Source: Celeribacter indicus | Lineage (GTDB): Bacteria; Pseudomonadota; Alphaproteobacteria; Rhodobacterales; Rhodobacteraceae | Direction of reading: 5' to 3' | DNA length: 64,000 nucleotides | Assembly (NCBI RefSeq): GCF_000819565.1 | Contig: NZ_CP004393.1 | Location: forward strand, 2,914,001 to 2,978,000 | Shown here: in pieces, positions 8,475-17,756 of the stretch | How positions within the stretch are numbered: the first letter of the stretch is position 1 | How the letters are laid out: each line of letters opens with the position of its first letter | Notes under the pieces: generated by a model | What the model was told of the DNA's origin: nothing | What the model saw: the letters and a program-made list of their open reading frames with translations, nothing else | The model's database searches: none | Made by a program: the position numbers and the translations under genes

Positions 8475-8921
8475 TCATGTCTCCGCGCGGCCCGCCGCTC
8501 GCCCCGCGGCCAGTTTCATCGTCGCGCGGGCGGCAAGGAGTCCCGCAACCAGCGCCGCAGAGAAGAGCCACACATCCGCCTTGCCGGTGCCGAGCGCTGG
8601 AAGCGCCCCGCCCGGACAGAACCCGGCGATGCCCCAGCCGATGCCGAAGACCACCGATCCGCCGACGAGCCGCGCGTCGATCGCCCGCGCCGCCGGCAGG
8701 ACGAAACGCGGCGCGAAGACAGGCGCCCCGAGGCGCCGGAACACGATCCGGTAGCCCGCGAAGGTCACCGCCAGAGCCCCACCCATCACGAAGAGCAGCG
8801 AGGGATCCCAGTTTCCGGCGACGTCGAAGAAATTCAGGACTTTCGCCGGGTTCGCCATGCCGGAGACGGAAATCCCGAGGCCGAAGAGCAGGCCGATGAG
8901 CCAGGTGGCGATCAGTTTCAT
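8475..8921 (-). CDS. YeeE/YedE family (DUF6691) membrane protein, second half-transporter
   Basis: A 148-residue inner-membrane protein with about four hydrophobic helices. The motif G-W-G-I-A-G-F-C-P-G-G-A near residues 94-105 carries the conserved Cys of YeeE/YedE thiosulfate/sulfur transporters, and SGMANPAKVLNFFD near residue 20 is the signature of the second (DUF6691) half. It starts one base after the stop of the preceding YeeE/YedE gene, so the two are expected to assemble into one channel that passes reduced sulfur across the inner membrane. Substrate assignment follows the family and operon context. Confidence 0.87.
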   Translation of the reverse strand: MKLIATWLIGLLFGLGISVSGMANPAKVLNFFDVAGNWDPSLLFVMGGALAVTFAGYRIVFRRLGAPVFAPRFVLPAARAIDARLVGGSVVFGIGWGIAGFCPGGALPALGTGKADVWLFSAALVAGLLAARATMKLAAGRAAGRAET

Positions 8922-8922
8922 G

Positions 8923-9357
8923 TCACGCCCCTCCGATCACATGGCGGATCACGAAGACGGTGATCGCGGCGGAAAGCATGAAGGACAGGGTCGCCACGAT
9001 CGAGCGCGGCGAAAGCCGCGCCATGCCGCAAATGCCATGACCGGAGGTGCAGCCGGACCCGTAGCTCACGCCGATCCCGACAAGGACCCCGCCGAGGACC
9101 AGCGCCGGTTTCGACACCGGCACCTCCACCGCGGGCATCTGCCCCGTCAGGAGCATATAAGCGAGCGGTCCGGCAACCATCCCCGCCAGAAGCGCGGCGC
9201 GCCAGGCCCGGTCGGAGGACTGCGCCGGGATCAGCACGCCCGCGAGCACGCCCGTCGCGCCCAGGATCCGACCCTGGACGGCCATGAGCAGCACCGCCGC
9301 GGTGCCGATGAGAATGCCGCCCGCGAGGGAGGCGAAGGGGGTGAAGTCGGTGATCAT
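8923..9357 (-). CDS. YeeE/YedE family membrane protein, first half-transporter
   Basis: A 144-residue inner-membrane protein with four or five hydrophobic segments and the conserved S-Y-G-S-G-C-T-S-G-H-G-I-C-G motif near residues 98-111, the double-Cys loop of YeeE/YedE sulfur transporters. It is the first gene of the operon that continues with the second half-transporter, the ETHE1-like hydrolase and the DUF442 protein. In Xylella and Agrobacterium similar genes are repressed by the thiol-sensing ArsR-type regulator BigR; no such regulator gene is in this window, but an inverted repeat lies 60-75 bases upstream of the start. Confidence 0.87.
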   Translation of the reverse strand: MITDFTPFASLAGGILIGTAAVLLMAVQGRILGATGVLAGVLIPAQSSDRAWRAALLAGMVAGPLAYMLLTGQMPAVEVPVSKPALVLGGVLVGIGVSYGSGCTSGHGICGMARLSPRSIVATLSFMLSAAITVFVIRHVIGGA

Positions 9358-9414
9358 GCCGCGCGCCCTCCGGGCCGGAGGGGGGCGGACGCTGCCTGTT
9401 CGGTCATCTCGTGC

Positions 9415-9433
9415 ATATCCCTGATCGCGATAT
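9415..9433 (-). promoter_or_regulatory. candidate operator upstream of the sulfur operon
   Basis: ATATC at 9415-9419 and GATAT at 9429-9433 form a 5-bp inverted repeat with nine bases between, in the 254-bp space between the end of prfB and the first YeeE/YedE gene. It is placed where a repressor of the operon would bind. The arms are short, so this is only a candidate. The rest of the gap holds the dispersed 24-nt element at the prfB 3' end and nothing else that I recognise. Confidence 0.3.
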
Positions 9434-9571
9434 TTCGCAGTCTCGCAACATGACTAAGCGATCCGCCGCGGCCCGTCGGTGAGTTTGTCACAGTCCCGCG
9501 CGGAAAGTGACCGCCCGTCGCGCAAGACGTCGCAAAACGCGCCGCGGATCTTCTCCGGGCGCGCTCCTGCT

Positions 9572-9595
9572 GGCTTTTTGCTGCAAAAAATACTC
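9572..9595 (-). repeat. 24-nt dispersed gene-end element, copy 1
   Basis: Read on the minus strand this is GAGTATTT-TTT-GCAGCAAAAAGCC. It begins 16 nt after the prfB stop codon and directly follows a small GC hairpin (CCGCGC-GCC-GCGCGG). Copies 2 and 4 are identical outside the three central bases. The hairpin followed by a T-rich stretch could act as a terminator. Confidence 0.7.
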
Positions 9596-9611
9596 CCGCG
9601 CGGCGCGCGGA

Positions 9612-10736
9612 TCAGTCCTCGGCGCGGGCGTCGGCGCGGGATTTTCCCGCCACGTCCATCGCCAGCGTCGCCGCCATGAACTTGTCGAGATCGCCGTCGA
9701 GCACGCCCTGCGTGTCCGAGGTCTCGTAATTGGTGCGCAGGTCCTTCACCATCTGGTAGGGCTGCAACACATAGGACCGGATCTGGTTGCCCCAGCCCGC
9801 CGAGCCCTTGTTCTCATGCGCCTCGTTGATCGCCGCCGACCGTTTCTCCAGCTCCAACTGATAGAGCCGCGATTTCAGCGCCTTCATCGCGATGTCGCGG
9901 TTCTGGTGCTGCGATTTCTCGGAAGATGTCACCACGATCCCGGTCGGGTGGTGGGTGATCCGCACCGCCGAGTCGGTCGTGTTGACGTGCTGGCCGCCCG
10001 CACCCGAGGAGCGGAAGGTGTCGATGCGGATATCGGCGGGGTTGACCTCGATCTCGATATTATCGTCCACCACCGGATAGACCCAGACGGAGGCAAAGGA
10101 CGTCTCGCGCGTGCCCTTGCCAAACGGCGAAATCCGCACCAGACGGTGCACGCCGCTCTCGGATTTCAGCCAGCCATAGGCATTCGGCCCGGAAATCTTG
10201 TAACCGCAGGACTTGATGCCCGCCTCCGCCCCCGCTTCCTCGAACTGAAGCTCGACCGTGTAGCCCTTCTTCTCCGCCCAGCGGACATACATCCGTTGCA
10301 GCATGGAGGCCCAGTCGCAGGCCTCCGTGCCGCCCGCGCCGGCGTTGATCTCGAGGAAGGTGTCGTTGCCGTCCGCCTCGCCGTCGAGCAGCGCCTCGAG
10401 CTCCTTCGCGGCGGCGGTCTCGGCAAGCGCCTTCAGCGCGGCCTCGGCATCGGCGACGACCTCCTCGTCCTCCTCCATCTCGCCCAGTTCGATGAGCTCG
10501 ACATTGTCGCGCAGGTCCGTCTCGATGCTCTCGGCGGTCTTGAAGGCATCCATCAGGCCCTGCCGCTCGCGCATCAGCTTCTGCGCCCGCGCCGGATCGT
10601 CCCAGAGCGTCGGATCCTCGATCATCGCGTCGAATTCCTCGAGCCGGTGGGGCGCGGTCTCCCAATCCATCCGCTGCTTCAGCAGCGCGAGGGATTTTTC
10701 GATCTTGGCCACAACATTCTGGATTTCAGCGCGCAA
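9612..10736 (-). CDS. prfB: peptide chain release factor 2
   Basis: Release factor 2 recognises UGA and UAA stop codons and triggers peptide release. With a TTG start at 10736 the protein is 374 residues, the usual alphaproteobacterial length, and begins LRAEIQN as in relatives that start MRAEIQN; an AGGTG ribosome site lies six bases upstream. The frame remains open further upstream, but that part is Arg/Pro-rich. The tripeptide codon-recognition motif SPF is at residues 203-205 and the catalytic GGQ at 247-249 within [14 protein letters not shown]. There is no in-frame TGA and so no programmed frameshift as in E. coli. It follows mrcA in the same direction. Confidence 0.96.
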   Translation of the reverse strand: MRAEIQNVVAKIEKSLALLKQRMDWETAPHRLEEFDAMIEDPTLWDDPARAQKLMRERQGLMDAFKTAESIETDLRDNVELIELGEMEEDEEVVADAEAALKALAETAAAKELEALLDGEADGNDTFLEINAGAGGTEACDWASMLQRMYVRWAEKKGYTVELQFEEAGAEAGIKSCGYKISGPNAYGWLKSESGVHRLVRISPFGKGTRETSFASVWVYPVVDDNIEIEVNPADIRIDTFRSSGAGGQHVNTTDSAVRITHHPTGIVVTSSEKSQHQNRDIAMKALKSRLYQLELEKRSAAINEAHENKGSAGWGNQIRSYVLQPYQMVKDLRTNYETSDTQGVLDGDLDKFMAATLAMDVAGKSRADARAED

Positions 10737-10880
10737 GGGGATCACCTGTGAGATCGTCTTTTCGGGTCCGGTGAGAGATACGCGCAGGAGCGCCCGGACA
10801 CAAGGGGGTGCCGTCCGGGGGCGACGAACAGCGCGGCGGGCGGGACCCGCTGCCCGCCGCGGCACCGGTCCCATGCCGCC

Positions 10881-13385
10881 TCAGTAGAGCCCGCCCGAAG
10901 ACAGCGAGTTGATATTGGCCTTCTCCGGCACGGTGATGGTGCGTCCCGAACTCGTCTGCACCTCGCGCGTCCCGGTCCCGTCGCCCTCGTAGATGAGCGG
11001 GAGATCCGCCCCCATGGCAAAGCCGCCATCGTAGGTCAGGCCGAAGATCGGCTCCTCGCCGTCGCGGAAATATTCCGCCACCACGTTCGGCCCCGAGGCG
11101 CTGTCGGGCAGGCGCGCGCCGGTGAAGCGGTCGATCTTGATGAAATGGCCGCCCGGCGGGACCTTGAACTTGCCGCCGCCGTATTTCTTCACCGCCTCCT
11201 GCATGAACTCGTTAAACACCGGGCCGCAATATCCGCCGCCCGAGGCGCCGGGCATCGCGCGCGGCGTGTCGTAGCCGATATAGCAGCCTGCGACGATATT
11301 CGACGTGAAGCCGATGAACCAGGCGTCCTTGCCGTCGTTCGTCGTCCCGGTCTTGCCCGCCACCGGCACCGGCAGGTCCACACGCCCCGCCGCCGTACCG
11401 CGCTGCACCACGCCCTGCATCATCGAGGTGAGCTGATAGGCGGTGATCGCATTGATCATGCGCTCGCGGTTGGACACGATGGTCGGCGCCCGGCCCGGCG
11501 CGAGATTGGCGGTCTCGCATTCGGAACAGACCCGCTGGTCGTGCTTGTAGATCGTCCGCCCCCAGCGGTCCTGAACCCGGTCGACGAGCGTCGGCTCGAC
11601 CCGCTCGCCGCCATTGGCGAACATCGCATAGGCCGACACCATCTTGAACACGGTCGTCTCCTCCGCCCCGAGCGCGGAGGCGAGGTACTGGCCCATGTGA
11701 TCGTAGACGCCGAAGCGTTCGGCATAGCGCGCCACCGTGTCCATGCCGACCTCCTGGGCGAGGCGGATGGTCATCAGGTTGCGCGACTGTTCGATCCCGG
11801 TCCGAAGCGGCGTCGGGCCGTAATAGCGGTTCGAGGCGTTCTTCGGCCGCCAGACGCCCTGCGGCGTGTTCACCTCGATCGGGGCGTCGACGATGATCGT
11901 CGCGGGGGTGAAGCCGCTGTCGAGCGCCGCCGCATAGACGAAGGGCTTGAACGAGGAACCGGGCTGGCGCGTCGCCTGGGTGGCGCGGTTGAACACCGAA
12001 TGCTGGTAGGAAAAGCCCCCCTGCATCGCGACGACGCGGCCAGTGTTGACGTCCATCGCGACGAAGGCGCCCTCGATCTGCGGCACCTGCCGCAGGCTCC
12101 AGCGGATGAGGTCGCCCTGCCCGTCGTCGCCGGAGGTCATGCGCCGGAGATGCACGACATCGCCGCGCGCGAAATTCTCCGCGAAGGAGCCGCGCATCCA
12201 CTGGATGTCCTCGCGCGGGACCGAAACCTCGCCCACGCCATCCTCGACCATGACGGTCATCGCGCCGTCGCCGATCTGGTCCACCGCCCCGACATACCAC
12301 CTGCCGTCGAGCGTGATGTCGCGTGCCACGCGCACGGCGGCGAGCGCCCCCTCCCATTTGCCCTCGTCGAGCGCGGCCGGCTCGATCGCCTCGCCCGTAC
12401 CGCGCCAGCGCCCCGCGCCGCGGTCGAGCTGTTCGAGCCGGCGTTGCAGCGCATGGGCCGCGTTGGTCTGCATCTGCGGGTCGATGGTCGCGCGGATCGA
12501 CAGGCCGCCCTCGAAGAATTCCTCCTCGCCGAAATCCTTCGACAGCTGGCGGCGGATCTCGTCGGTGAAATAGTCGCGCGGCGGCAGGGTCTCGCGATAG
12601 CTCGAATAATCGCCGGTCTGCACCGTGCGGATCGGTTCGAGCCGCGCCGCCTCGTACTCAGCCTGCGCCAGATAGCCGTTCTCGTACATTTCCCGCAGCA
12701 CGTAGTTGCGCCGTTCGAGCGCGGCGTCGTAATTCTTCGCCGGGTTGTAGGAATAGGGCGCCTTCGGATGGATCGCGAGGAAGGCGGCCTCTTCGGGGGC
12801 GAGCTCCGAGAGCGTCTTGTTGAAATAGCTCTGCGCCGCCGCCGTCACCCCGAAGGAGCGCACACCGAGGTCGATCTCGTTGAGGTAGAGCCCGAGGATC
12901 TGGTCCTTCGTCAGCGTCTGTTCCAGCCGGTGCGCGAGGATCAGCTCCTTGATCTTGCGCTCTGCCGAACGGTCGGAGGACAGAAGGAAGTTCTTCATCA
13001 CCTGCTGGGTGATGGTCGAGGCGCCGCGCAGCGGACCGCCCCGTGCCGCCTGCATCGCGGCCGCTGCCATGCCGCGCAGGTCATAGCCCCTGTGGTGGTA
13101 GAAATTCTTGTCCTCGGCGGAGATGAAGGCATGCTTCACGAGATCGGGGATCTCCTCGGGCGGGGTGTAGAGACGGCGCTCGCGGGCGAATTCGTCGATG
13201 ATCCTGCCCTCGCCGCTGTAGATGCGCGAGATCGTCGGCGGCTGGTACTGTGCCAGCGCCTCGTGGTTGGGCAGGTCGCGGCCGTACATCCAGAAGATGC
13301 CGCCGATGACCAGCGCGAGCAGGAAGAGCCCGGTGGTGATCCATGAAAAGATCGTCCCGAAAAAGGAGAGGATGAAGCGAAGCAC
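10881..13385 (-). CDS. mrcA: penicillin-binding protein 1A (class A PBP)
   Basis: A bifunctional peptidoglycan synthase with one N-terminal membrane helix (about residues 8-32) and a periplasmic body. I prefer the GTG at 13385 (834 residues) because GGAAGG lies ten bases upstream and the protein then starts VLRFILSFFG, like its relatives; the ATG at 13445 has no ribosome site and would add 20 basic residues. The glycosyltransferase domain shows ISAEDKNFYHHRG with the catalytic Glu near residue 91, and GASTITQQVMKNFLL. The transpeptidase domain shows the nucleophile in PGSSFKPF and the KTG motif in AGKTGTTNDGKDAWF. An OB-like insert lies between the two. It is transcribed towards prfB. Confidence 0.93.
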   Translation of the reverse strand: MLRFILSFFGTIFSWITTGLFLLALVIGGIFWMYGRDLPNHEALAQYQPPTISRIYSGEGRIIDEFARERRLYTPPEEIPDLVKHAFISAEDKNFYHHRGYDLRGMAAAAMQAARGGPLRGASTITQQVMKNFLLSSDRSAERKIKELILAHRLEQTLTKDQILGLYLNEIDLGVRSFGVTAAAQSYFNKTLSELAPEEAAFLAIHPKAPYSYNPAKNYDAALERRNYVLREMYENGYLAQAEYEAARLEPIRTVQTGDYSSYRETLPPRDYFTDEIRRQLSKDFGEEEFFEGGLSIRATIDPQMQTNAAHALQRRLEQLDRGAGRWRGTGEAIEPAALDEGKWEGALAAVRVARDITLDGRWYVGAVDQIGDGAMTVMVEDGVGEVSVPREDIQWMRGSFAENFARGDVVHLRRMTSGDDGQGDLIRWSLRQVPQIEGAFVAMDVNTGRVVAMQGGFSYQHSVFNRATQATRQPGSSFKPFVYAAALDSGFTPATIIVDAPIEVNTPQGVWRPKNASNRYYGPTPLRTGIEQSRNLMTIRLAQEVGMDTVARYAERFGVYDHMGQYLASALGAEETTVFKMVSAYAMFANGGERVEPTLVDRVQDRWGRTIYKHDQRVCSECETANLAPGRAPTIVSNRERMINAITAYQLTSMMQGVVQRGTAAGRVDLPVPVAGKTGTTNDGKDAWFIGFTSNIVAGCYIGYDTPRAMPGASGGGYCGPVFNEFMQEAVKKYGGGKFKVPPGGHFIKIDRFTGARLPDSASGPNVVAEYFRDGEEPIFGLTYDGGFAMGADLPLIYEGDGTGTREVQTSSGRTITVPEKANINSLSSGGLY

Positions 13386-13618
13386 GCGAGAGGGCCCTTC
13401 CAGAAATCGTTTCCGCCGGACCCTGTGAAGGCGCGGATCCGGCATGAAGATCGGGCGCGCTGACTCGCAGGTCCGCGCGCATTTGGTCCTTCCTTATACA
13501 GCGCCGGACGCCGGGTCAAAACATCCCCTGCGCAAATGTGAGCAGAAAGGCGCCTTCCGTGAGCCCGCCCCTGCACCTGCCTCTTGCGGCGGCGCGTGGC
13601 GCGGCTTAACTGCCGGCC

Positions 13619-14227
13619 ATGAGACCCGACATGATCCTCCCGACCTATGAGCGCCAGGCCGAGTTCTTCGATCGCGCCCGCTCCAAATCCCTGTTCGAGC
13701 GGCGCTGGCTCGACCGGCTCCTGGCGCATGCCCCGCAAGAGGGCGGCCGCCGCCGCGTGCTCGATCTCGGCTGCGGGTCGGGCCGGCCGATGGCGCAATA
13801 TCTTTCCGACCGCCGCTGTGCCGTGACGGGCGTGGACGGCGCCGCGGCGATGATCGCGCTGTTCAGCGCGAACCTGCCGCGCGCGCGCGCGATCCACGCC
13901 GACATGCGCGGCCTCGATCTCGGGGAGGAATTCGACGCGGTGATCGCCTGGGACAGTTTCTTCCACCTCTCGCGCGACGACCAGCGCGCGATGTTCCCGG
14001 TCTTCGCCCGCCACCTCGCGCCGGGCGGCGCGCTGCTGTTCACCTCCGGGCCCGAGGACAGCGAGGTCATCGGGGATGTCGGCGGGGAGCCGCTCTATCA
14101 CGCCTCCCTCGCGCCGGAGGAATACCGCAGCCTGCTCGAGGCCGCCGGGATGGAAGTGCTGCGCTACGCGCCCGAGGATCCCGATTGCGACATGCACACG
14201 GTCTGGCTCGCCCGGAAGGCGGGGTGA
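13619..14227 (+). CDS. class I SAM-dependent methyltransferase
   Basis: A 202-residue cytoplasmic protein. Motif I for S-adenosylmethionine binding is VLDLGCGSGRPMAQYL near residues 47-62, followed by the acidic residue of VTGVDGAAAM and the motif FDAVIAWDSFFHLSRDD near 110. This is the Methyltransf_25/11 type; the substrate is unknown. The start could also be the ATG at 13631; neither has a clear ribosome site. It lies on the plus strand between amiC and mrcA, two genes that are usually adjacent in related genomes, so it looks like an inserted single gene. Confidence 0.8.
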   Translation: MRPDMILPTYERQAEFFDRARSKSLFERRWLDRLLAHAPQEGGRRRVLDLGCGSGRPMAQYLSDRRCAVTGVDGAAAMIALFSANLPRARAIHADMRGLDLGEEFDAVIAWDSFFHLSRDDQRAMFPVFARHLAPGGALLFTSGPEDSEVIGDVGGEPLYHASLAPEEYRSLLEAAGMEVLRYAPEDPDCDMHTVWLARKAG

Positions 14228-14271
14228 GCGCCGGCCTGTGACGCGGTCGGGTGGGCCGTCCGCGCCGAGCC

Positions 14272-15504
14272 TCACTTCCTGAGCCGGTCGCGTGCCGCCA
14301 GTTCCGCCTGTTCCCATTCCAGGAGCGCGTCGCGGATCGCCCACGCGGCCCTGGCCCGCCAGGCCGTGTCCATGAGCTTGGCGCGGTCCCTGGGCGAGGA
14401 GAGGAACCCGAGTTCCAGCAGCACGGACGGCATGTCGGGCGCCTTCAGCACGGAGAAACCCGCCTCGAGACGCGGGCGCTTGTGCATTCCCACGCCGGCC
14501 TCGAGATGTTTCACCAGAATGTCGGCAAACCGGTCGGTGCGCGGCGAGGTCTCGGTGCGCGCCATATCCATGAGCACGGTCGCGATCTCGTCATCCGTCC
14601 CCGAAAGATCCACTCCCGCCAGAAGATCGGCGCGATCGTGGCGCTCGGCGAGTTTCTGGGAGGCGACGTCGGAGGCGCGCTCGGCGAGCGTGTAGACCGT
14701 CGCCCCTTCCGCCCGGCCCTCGGCGATGGCGTCGGCATGGAGCGACAGGAGGACATCCGCCCCCGCCTCCCGCGCCAGCGTCACGCGCGTCTCGAGCGGG
14801 ACGAACACATCCTCCTCGCGGGTCAGCGTGACCTCGAAATGCCCCGCGCGGATCAGCACGTCGCGCAGATCGCGCGCGAAGGCGAGCATGAGGTCCGCCT
14901 CCTTCAGCCCGTCGCGCTCGGCCCCCGGATCGATGCCGCCATGGCCGGGATCGAGCACCACCCGGATCGGCCCGTCTCCGAGGCGTCGGTGCGGCGCCGG
15001 CCGGGATTTCTCCTCCGGCGCGCGGCGGACGAGCCGCGCATCGGGCGGCGTGCCGGCGCCGAGGGCGAATTCGTCCGGGGCGACCGGGTCGAGGTCGAGC
15101 GACAGCACCGCGCCCTTCTCGTCGCGCGCCATCTGCGCATGCACGAGCCCATATGGCCCGTCGAGATCCAGAACCATGCGCGACCAGCCGGGGGTGAAGC
15201 CCCCGACCCTCAGCCCCGTCACCGCCTCCGACGTGTCGAAGGCCGCGGTGTCGAAGCCGGTCCAGTCCACCTCCGAGAAATCGACGACGATGCGGCGCGG
15301 CGCGTCGAGGGAGAAGATGCGGAACGGCACCGGCTGGCTCAGGCGCAGGCTCATTGCGATGCTGTCGCCCTGATCGACGAGGGCGGAGGCGGCACTGTCG
15401 GCCTGCGCGAGTGCGGTGAGATCCTGCGCGCCCGCGGGCAGGAGACTGCGCACGGTCGCGGCGAGGGCCAGACAGAGGGCGGCAAAGGTGGTTCTGAACT
15501 GCAT
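14272..15504 (-). CDS. amiC: N-acetylmuramoyl-L-alanine amidase with AMIN domain
   Basis: A 410-residue periplasmic zinc amidase that cleaves the bond between N-acetylmuramic acid and the stem peptide during cell division. A signal peptide covers about residues 1-26 (cut after AGA). An AMIN peptidoglycan/septum-targeting domain follows (about 45-130), then the Amidase_3 domain from about 180. Zinc ligands and the catalytic residue are visible in VVLDPGHGGIDPGA (His), LKEADLMLAFA (Glu), LLSLHADA (His) and SVLLELGFLSS (Glu). It is transcribed in the direction of mrcA, from which it is separated by an opposite-strand methyltransferase. The symbol follows the usual name for AMIN-bearing amidases. 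Confidence 0.9.
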   Translation of the reverse strand: MQFRTTFAALCLALAATVRSLLPAGAQDLTALAQADSAASALVDQGDSIAMSLRLSQPVPFRIFSLDAPRRIVVDFSEVDWTGFDTAAFDTSEAVTGLRVGGFTPGWSRMVLDLDGPYGLVHAQMARDEKGAVLSLDLDPVAPDEFALGAGTPPDARLVRRAPEEKSRPAPHRRLGDGPIRVVLDPGHGGIDPGAERDGLKEADLMLAFARDLRDVLIRAGHFEVTLTREEDVFVPLETRVTLAREAGADVLLSLHADAIAEGRAEGATVYTLAERASDVASQKLAERHDRADLLAGVDLSGTDDEIATVLMDMARTETSPRTDRFADILVKHLEAGVGMHKRPRLEAGFSVLKAPDMPSVLLELGFLSSPRDRAKLMDTAWRARAAWAIRDALLEWEQAELAARDRLRK

Positions 15505-15579
15505 TCGGGGTCCCTTTCGGCCTCTGACAGCGGCCGTTCGCGCGCGACCATAGCCGCGCCCGCGCGCCTTGAACAGATC

Positions 15580-16725
15580 TCAGCGCCGCCGGTCGCGCAT
15601 GAATGCCGCGAGCCGCCGCACGCCCTCGCGCATGTCCTCCGTCGAGCGCGCATAGGAAAAGCGCAGCGTCTGATGCCCGCGCACCGGATCGAAATCGAGC
15701 CCCGGCGTGACCGCCACCCCCGCCGTCGCGAGGATCTCGTCGCAGAACGCCTTGCTGTCCGTGGTCAGCCCGGAGACATCGGCATAGATGTAGAAGGCCC
15801 CGTCGGGCGGCGCGATCCTGTCGAAGCCGATCTTCGGCAATTCCTCGAGCAGGATGCGCCGGTTCTCGGCATAGACCGAGAGATGCCCCTCGCATTCGCT
15901 CCGGTCCGACAGCGCGCCCAGGGCCGCGATCTGCGCGGCATGGGGCGGGCAGATGAAGAAATTCTGCGCGATCCGCTCGATCACCCGCACATGGTCCTCG
16001 GGCACCACCATCCAGCCGATGCGCCAGCCGGTCATGGAGAAGAATTTCGAGAACGAATTGATGACATAGACCTCGTCGGAAATCTCGAGCGCGCTCACCG
16101 CGCGGCCCTCGTACTGGATGCCGTGATAGATCTCGTCGGAAATGAAGGAGATGCCCTTTGCATGGCAGGTCGAGATCAGGGCGGAGAGATGTGCATGGTC
16201 GAGCATCGTGCCGGAGGGATTGCCGGGGCTCGCGACGATCAGCCCGTCGAGCCCGTCGGGAATGTCCCCCGGCACGGGTTGCAGCCGGTTCTCCATCGCG
16301 GTCGGAAGGCCCACGGGCGCCATTCCCATCGCCGTCAGGATCTGGCGATAGGAGGGATAGCCGGGATCGCCCATGCCGACCTTCGCGCCGGTGTCAAAAA
16401 GCGCGGTGAAGGCCAGCAGGAAGGCGCCCGAAGAGCCGGGCGTGATCACGATCCGGCGCCAGTCGGGCGCGACGCCGTACCAGTCGCGGTAAAGCTCCGC
16501 AATCGCGCGGCGCAGCTCCGGCAGGCCGAGGGCGACGGTATAGCCGAGCGGCCCCTCGGCCATGGCCGCGGCGAGGCGGTCGCGCGCGGCCTGCGGCGCA
16601 CCGGTCGCGGGCTGGCCCACCTCCATATGGATCACCTCGCGCCCCGCCTCCTCGGCCGCGCGCGCGGCCTCCATCACATCCATCACGATGAACGGGTCGA
16701 CATGGCTGCGGCGGGAGGTCTTCAT
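15580..16725 (-). CDS. pyridoxal phosphate-dependent class I/II aminotransferase
   Basis: A 381-residue fold-type I aminotransferase. The start at 16725 has an AGAGGA ribosome site and gives MKTSRRSHVDPFIVMDVM, the usual N-terminus of this subgroup. The PLP-binding Lys is in NSFSKFFSMTGWRIGW near residue 232; ASPGNPSGTML near 168 and SDEIYHGIQY near 198 are the Asn and Asp/Tyr motifs, and the C-terminal Arg lies in TLRFSYARS. The family transfers amino groups from aspartate, alanine or aromatic amino acids; the sequence alone does not fix the substrate. It is divergent from the DsbA-like gene. Confidence 0.87.
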   Translation of the reverse strand: MKTSRRSHVDPFIVMDVMEAARAAEEAGREVIHMEVGQPATGAPQAARDRLAAAMAEGPLGYTVALGLPELRRAIAELYRDWYGVAPDWRRIVITPGSSGAFLLAFTALFDTGAKVGMGDPGYPSYRQILTAMGMAPVGLPTAMENRLQPVPGDIPDGLDGLIVASPGNPSGTMLDHAHLSALISTCHAKGISFISDEIYHGIQYEGRAVSALEISDEVYVINSFSKFFSMTGWRIGWMVVPEDHVRVIERIAQNFFICPPHAAQIAALGALSDRSECEGHLSVYAENRRILLEELPKIGFDRIAPPDGAFYIYADVSGLTTDSKAFCDEILATAGVAVTPGLDFDPVRGHQTLRFSYARSTEDMREGVRRLAAFMRDRRR

Positions 16726-16897
16726 GGGCGTGGTCCTCTGGAACTGCGGGTCCTCCGTGGGATGCCAGCCGCGCGGGGAAATTGCAATCCGGCGCAGCAC
16801 CGGCACCGGCCGCGACGGCGGGTCACGCAACTGTAGGGTGGCAGGCTCGCGAGGATGTGATAGAGCCTGACGGACCGCAGTTCACCGGAGTGACCCC

Positions 16898-17656
16898 ATG
16901 CCCTTCGCCCGCCGCCTGTTCGCCGCCGCCCTCCTGACCGCCGCCCTGCCCCTCGGCGCCTCCGCCTTCGACATCGCGGAGATGACCGGGGCCGAGCGGG
17001 AGGCCTTCCGTGCCGAGATCCGCGCCTATCTGCTCGAGAACCCGGAAGTGCTGATGGAAGCGGTCGACGTCTACCAGCAGCGCCAGGCCGAGGCGCAGGT
17101 CGCCAATGTGGCAGAGCTGATCGCGGCGCTGTCCGACGAGATCTTCAACGCGCCCGAGGATGCGGTCTACGGCAATCCCGAGGGCGACGTGGTGATGGTC
17201 GAATTCATGGATTACCGCTGCGGCTACTGTAAGAAGGCTTTCCCGGAGGTGAAGGACCTGCTCGCACGCGATGGGGAGATCAAGCTGATCGTAAAGGAAT
17301 TCCCGATCCTCGGCGAGGCCTCCGTGCTCGCCTCCCGCTTCGCCGTGGCGGTGAAGCTCGTGGCGGGGGATGAGGCGTACAAGACCTTCCACGACGCGCT
17401 GATGGTGGCGCGCGGCGATATTTCCGAGCAGATGCTGCGCCGGCTGGCCGAGGATCAGGGGCTCGACGCCGAGGCGGTGGTGGCGGAGATGGACAGCGAG
17501 GCGGTGGACGCCCTGCTCGCGCGCAATCACGAGCTGGCGCAGGCGCTCCAGATTTCCGGCACGCCCACCTTCGTCATGGGCGACCAGATGGTGCGCGGCT
17601 ATGTGCCCTATGACGCGATGGCAGAGATCGTGGCGGAGCTGCGCGAGGCGGGGTGA
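16898..17656 (+). CDS. DsbA-family periplasmic thiol:disulfide oxidoreductase (ScsC-like)
   Basis: A 252-residue exported protein with a signal peptide (about residues 1-23, ASA/FD). An N-terminal helical segment (about 30-85, rich in Glu and Ala) resembles the oligomerisation stalk of ScsC/BdbD-like proteins. The thioredoxin domain follows, with the redox motif C108-G-Y-C111 in MDYRCGYCKKAFP and the cis-proline loop SGTPTFVMG near residue 222. It probably isomerises or oxidises disulfides in the periplasm. It is followed by a terminator shared with the convergent ispG gene. Confidence 0.88.
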   Translation: MPFARRLFAAALLTAALPLGASAFDIAEMTGAEREAFRAEIRAYLLENPEVLMEAVDVYQQRQAEAQVANVAELIAALSDEIFNAPEDAVYGNPEGDVVMVEFMDYRCGYCKKAFPEVKDLLARDGEIKLIVKEFPILGEASVLASRFAVAVKLVAGDEAYKTFHDALMVARGDISEQMLRRLAEDQGLDAEAVVAEMDSEAVDALLARNHELAQALQISGTPTFVMGDQMVRGYVPYDAMAEIVAELREAG

Positions 17657-17695
17657 TCCCGCTGGCCGCCCCGGACACGTCCCCGGACAAAAGAG

Positions 17696-17721
17696 AAAAC
17701 CCCGCCGGGCGGCGGGGTTTT
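17696..17721. terminator. bidirectional intrinsic terminator between dsbA-like gene and ispG
   Basis: Arms AAAACCCCGCC (17696-17706) and GGCGGGGTTTT (17711-17721) are perfectly complementary over 11 bp with a GGGC loop. A T-run follows on the plus strand, and a T-rich tract (complement of AAAAGAGAAAA) on the minus strand, so it can end both converging transcripts. Confidence 0.85.
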
Positions 17722-17725
17722 GTTC

Positions 17726-17749
17726 GAGTATTTTCGGCAGCAAAAAGCC
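17726..17749 (+). repeat. 24-nt dispersed gene-end element, copy 2
   Basis: GAGTATTT-TCG-GCAGCAAAAAGCC, on the plus strand, 69 nt after the stop of the DsbA-like gene and just behind its terminator hairpin. It has the same sense orientation relative to the preceding gene as the other copies. Confidence 0.7.
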
Positions 17750-17756
17750 GGGGCGC

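Noticed and set aside
9612..10874. Programmed frameshift or a longer N-terminus in prfB
   Set aside because: There is no in-frame TGA. The TTG at 10736 gives the family length and has a good ribosome site.
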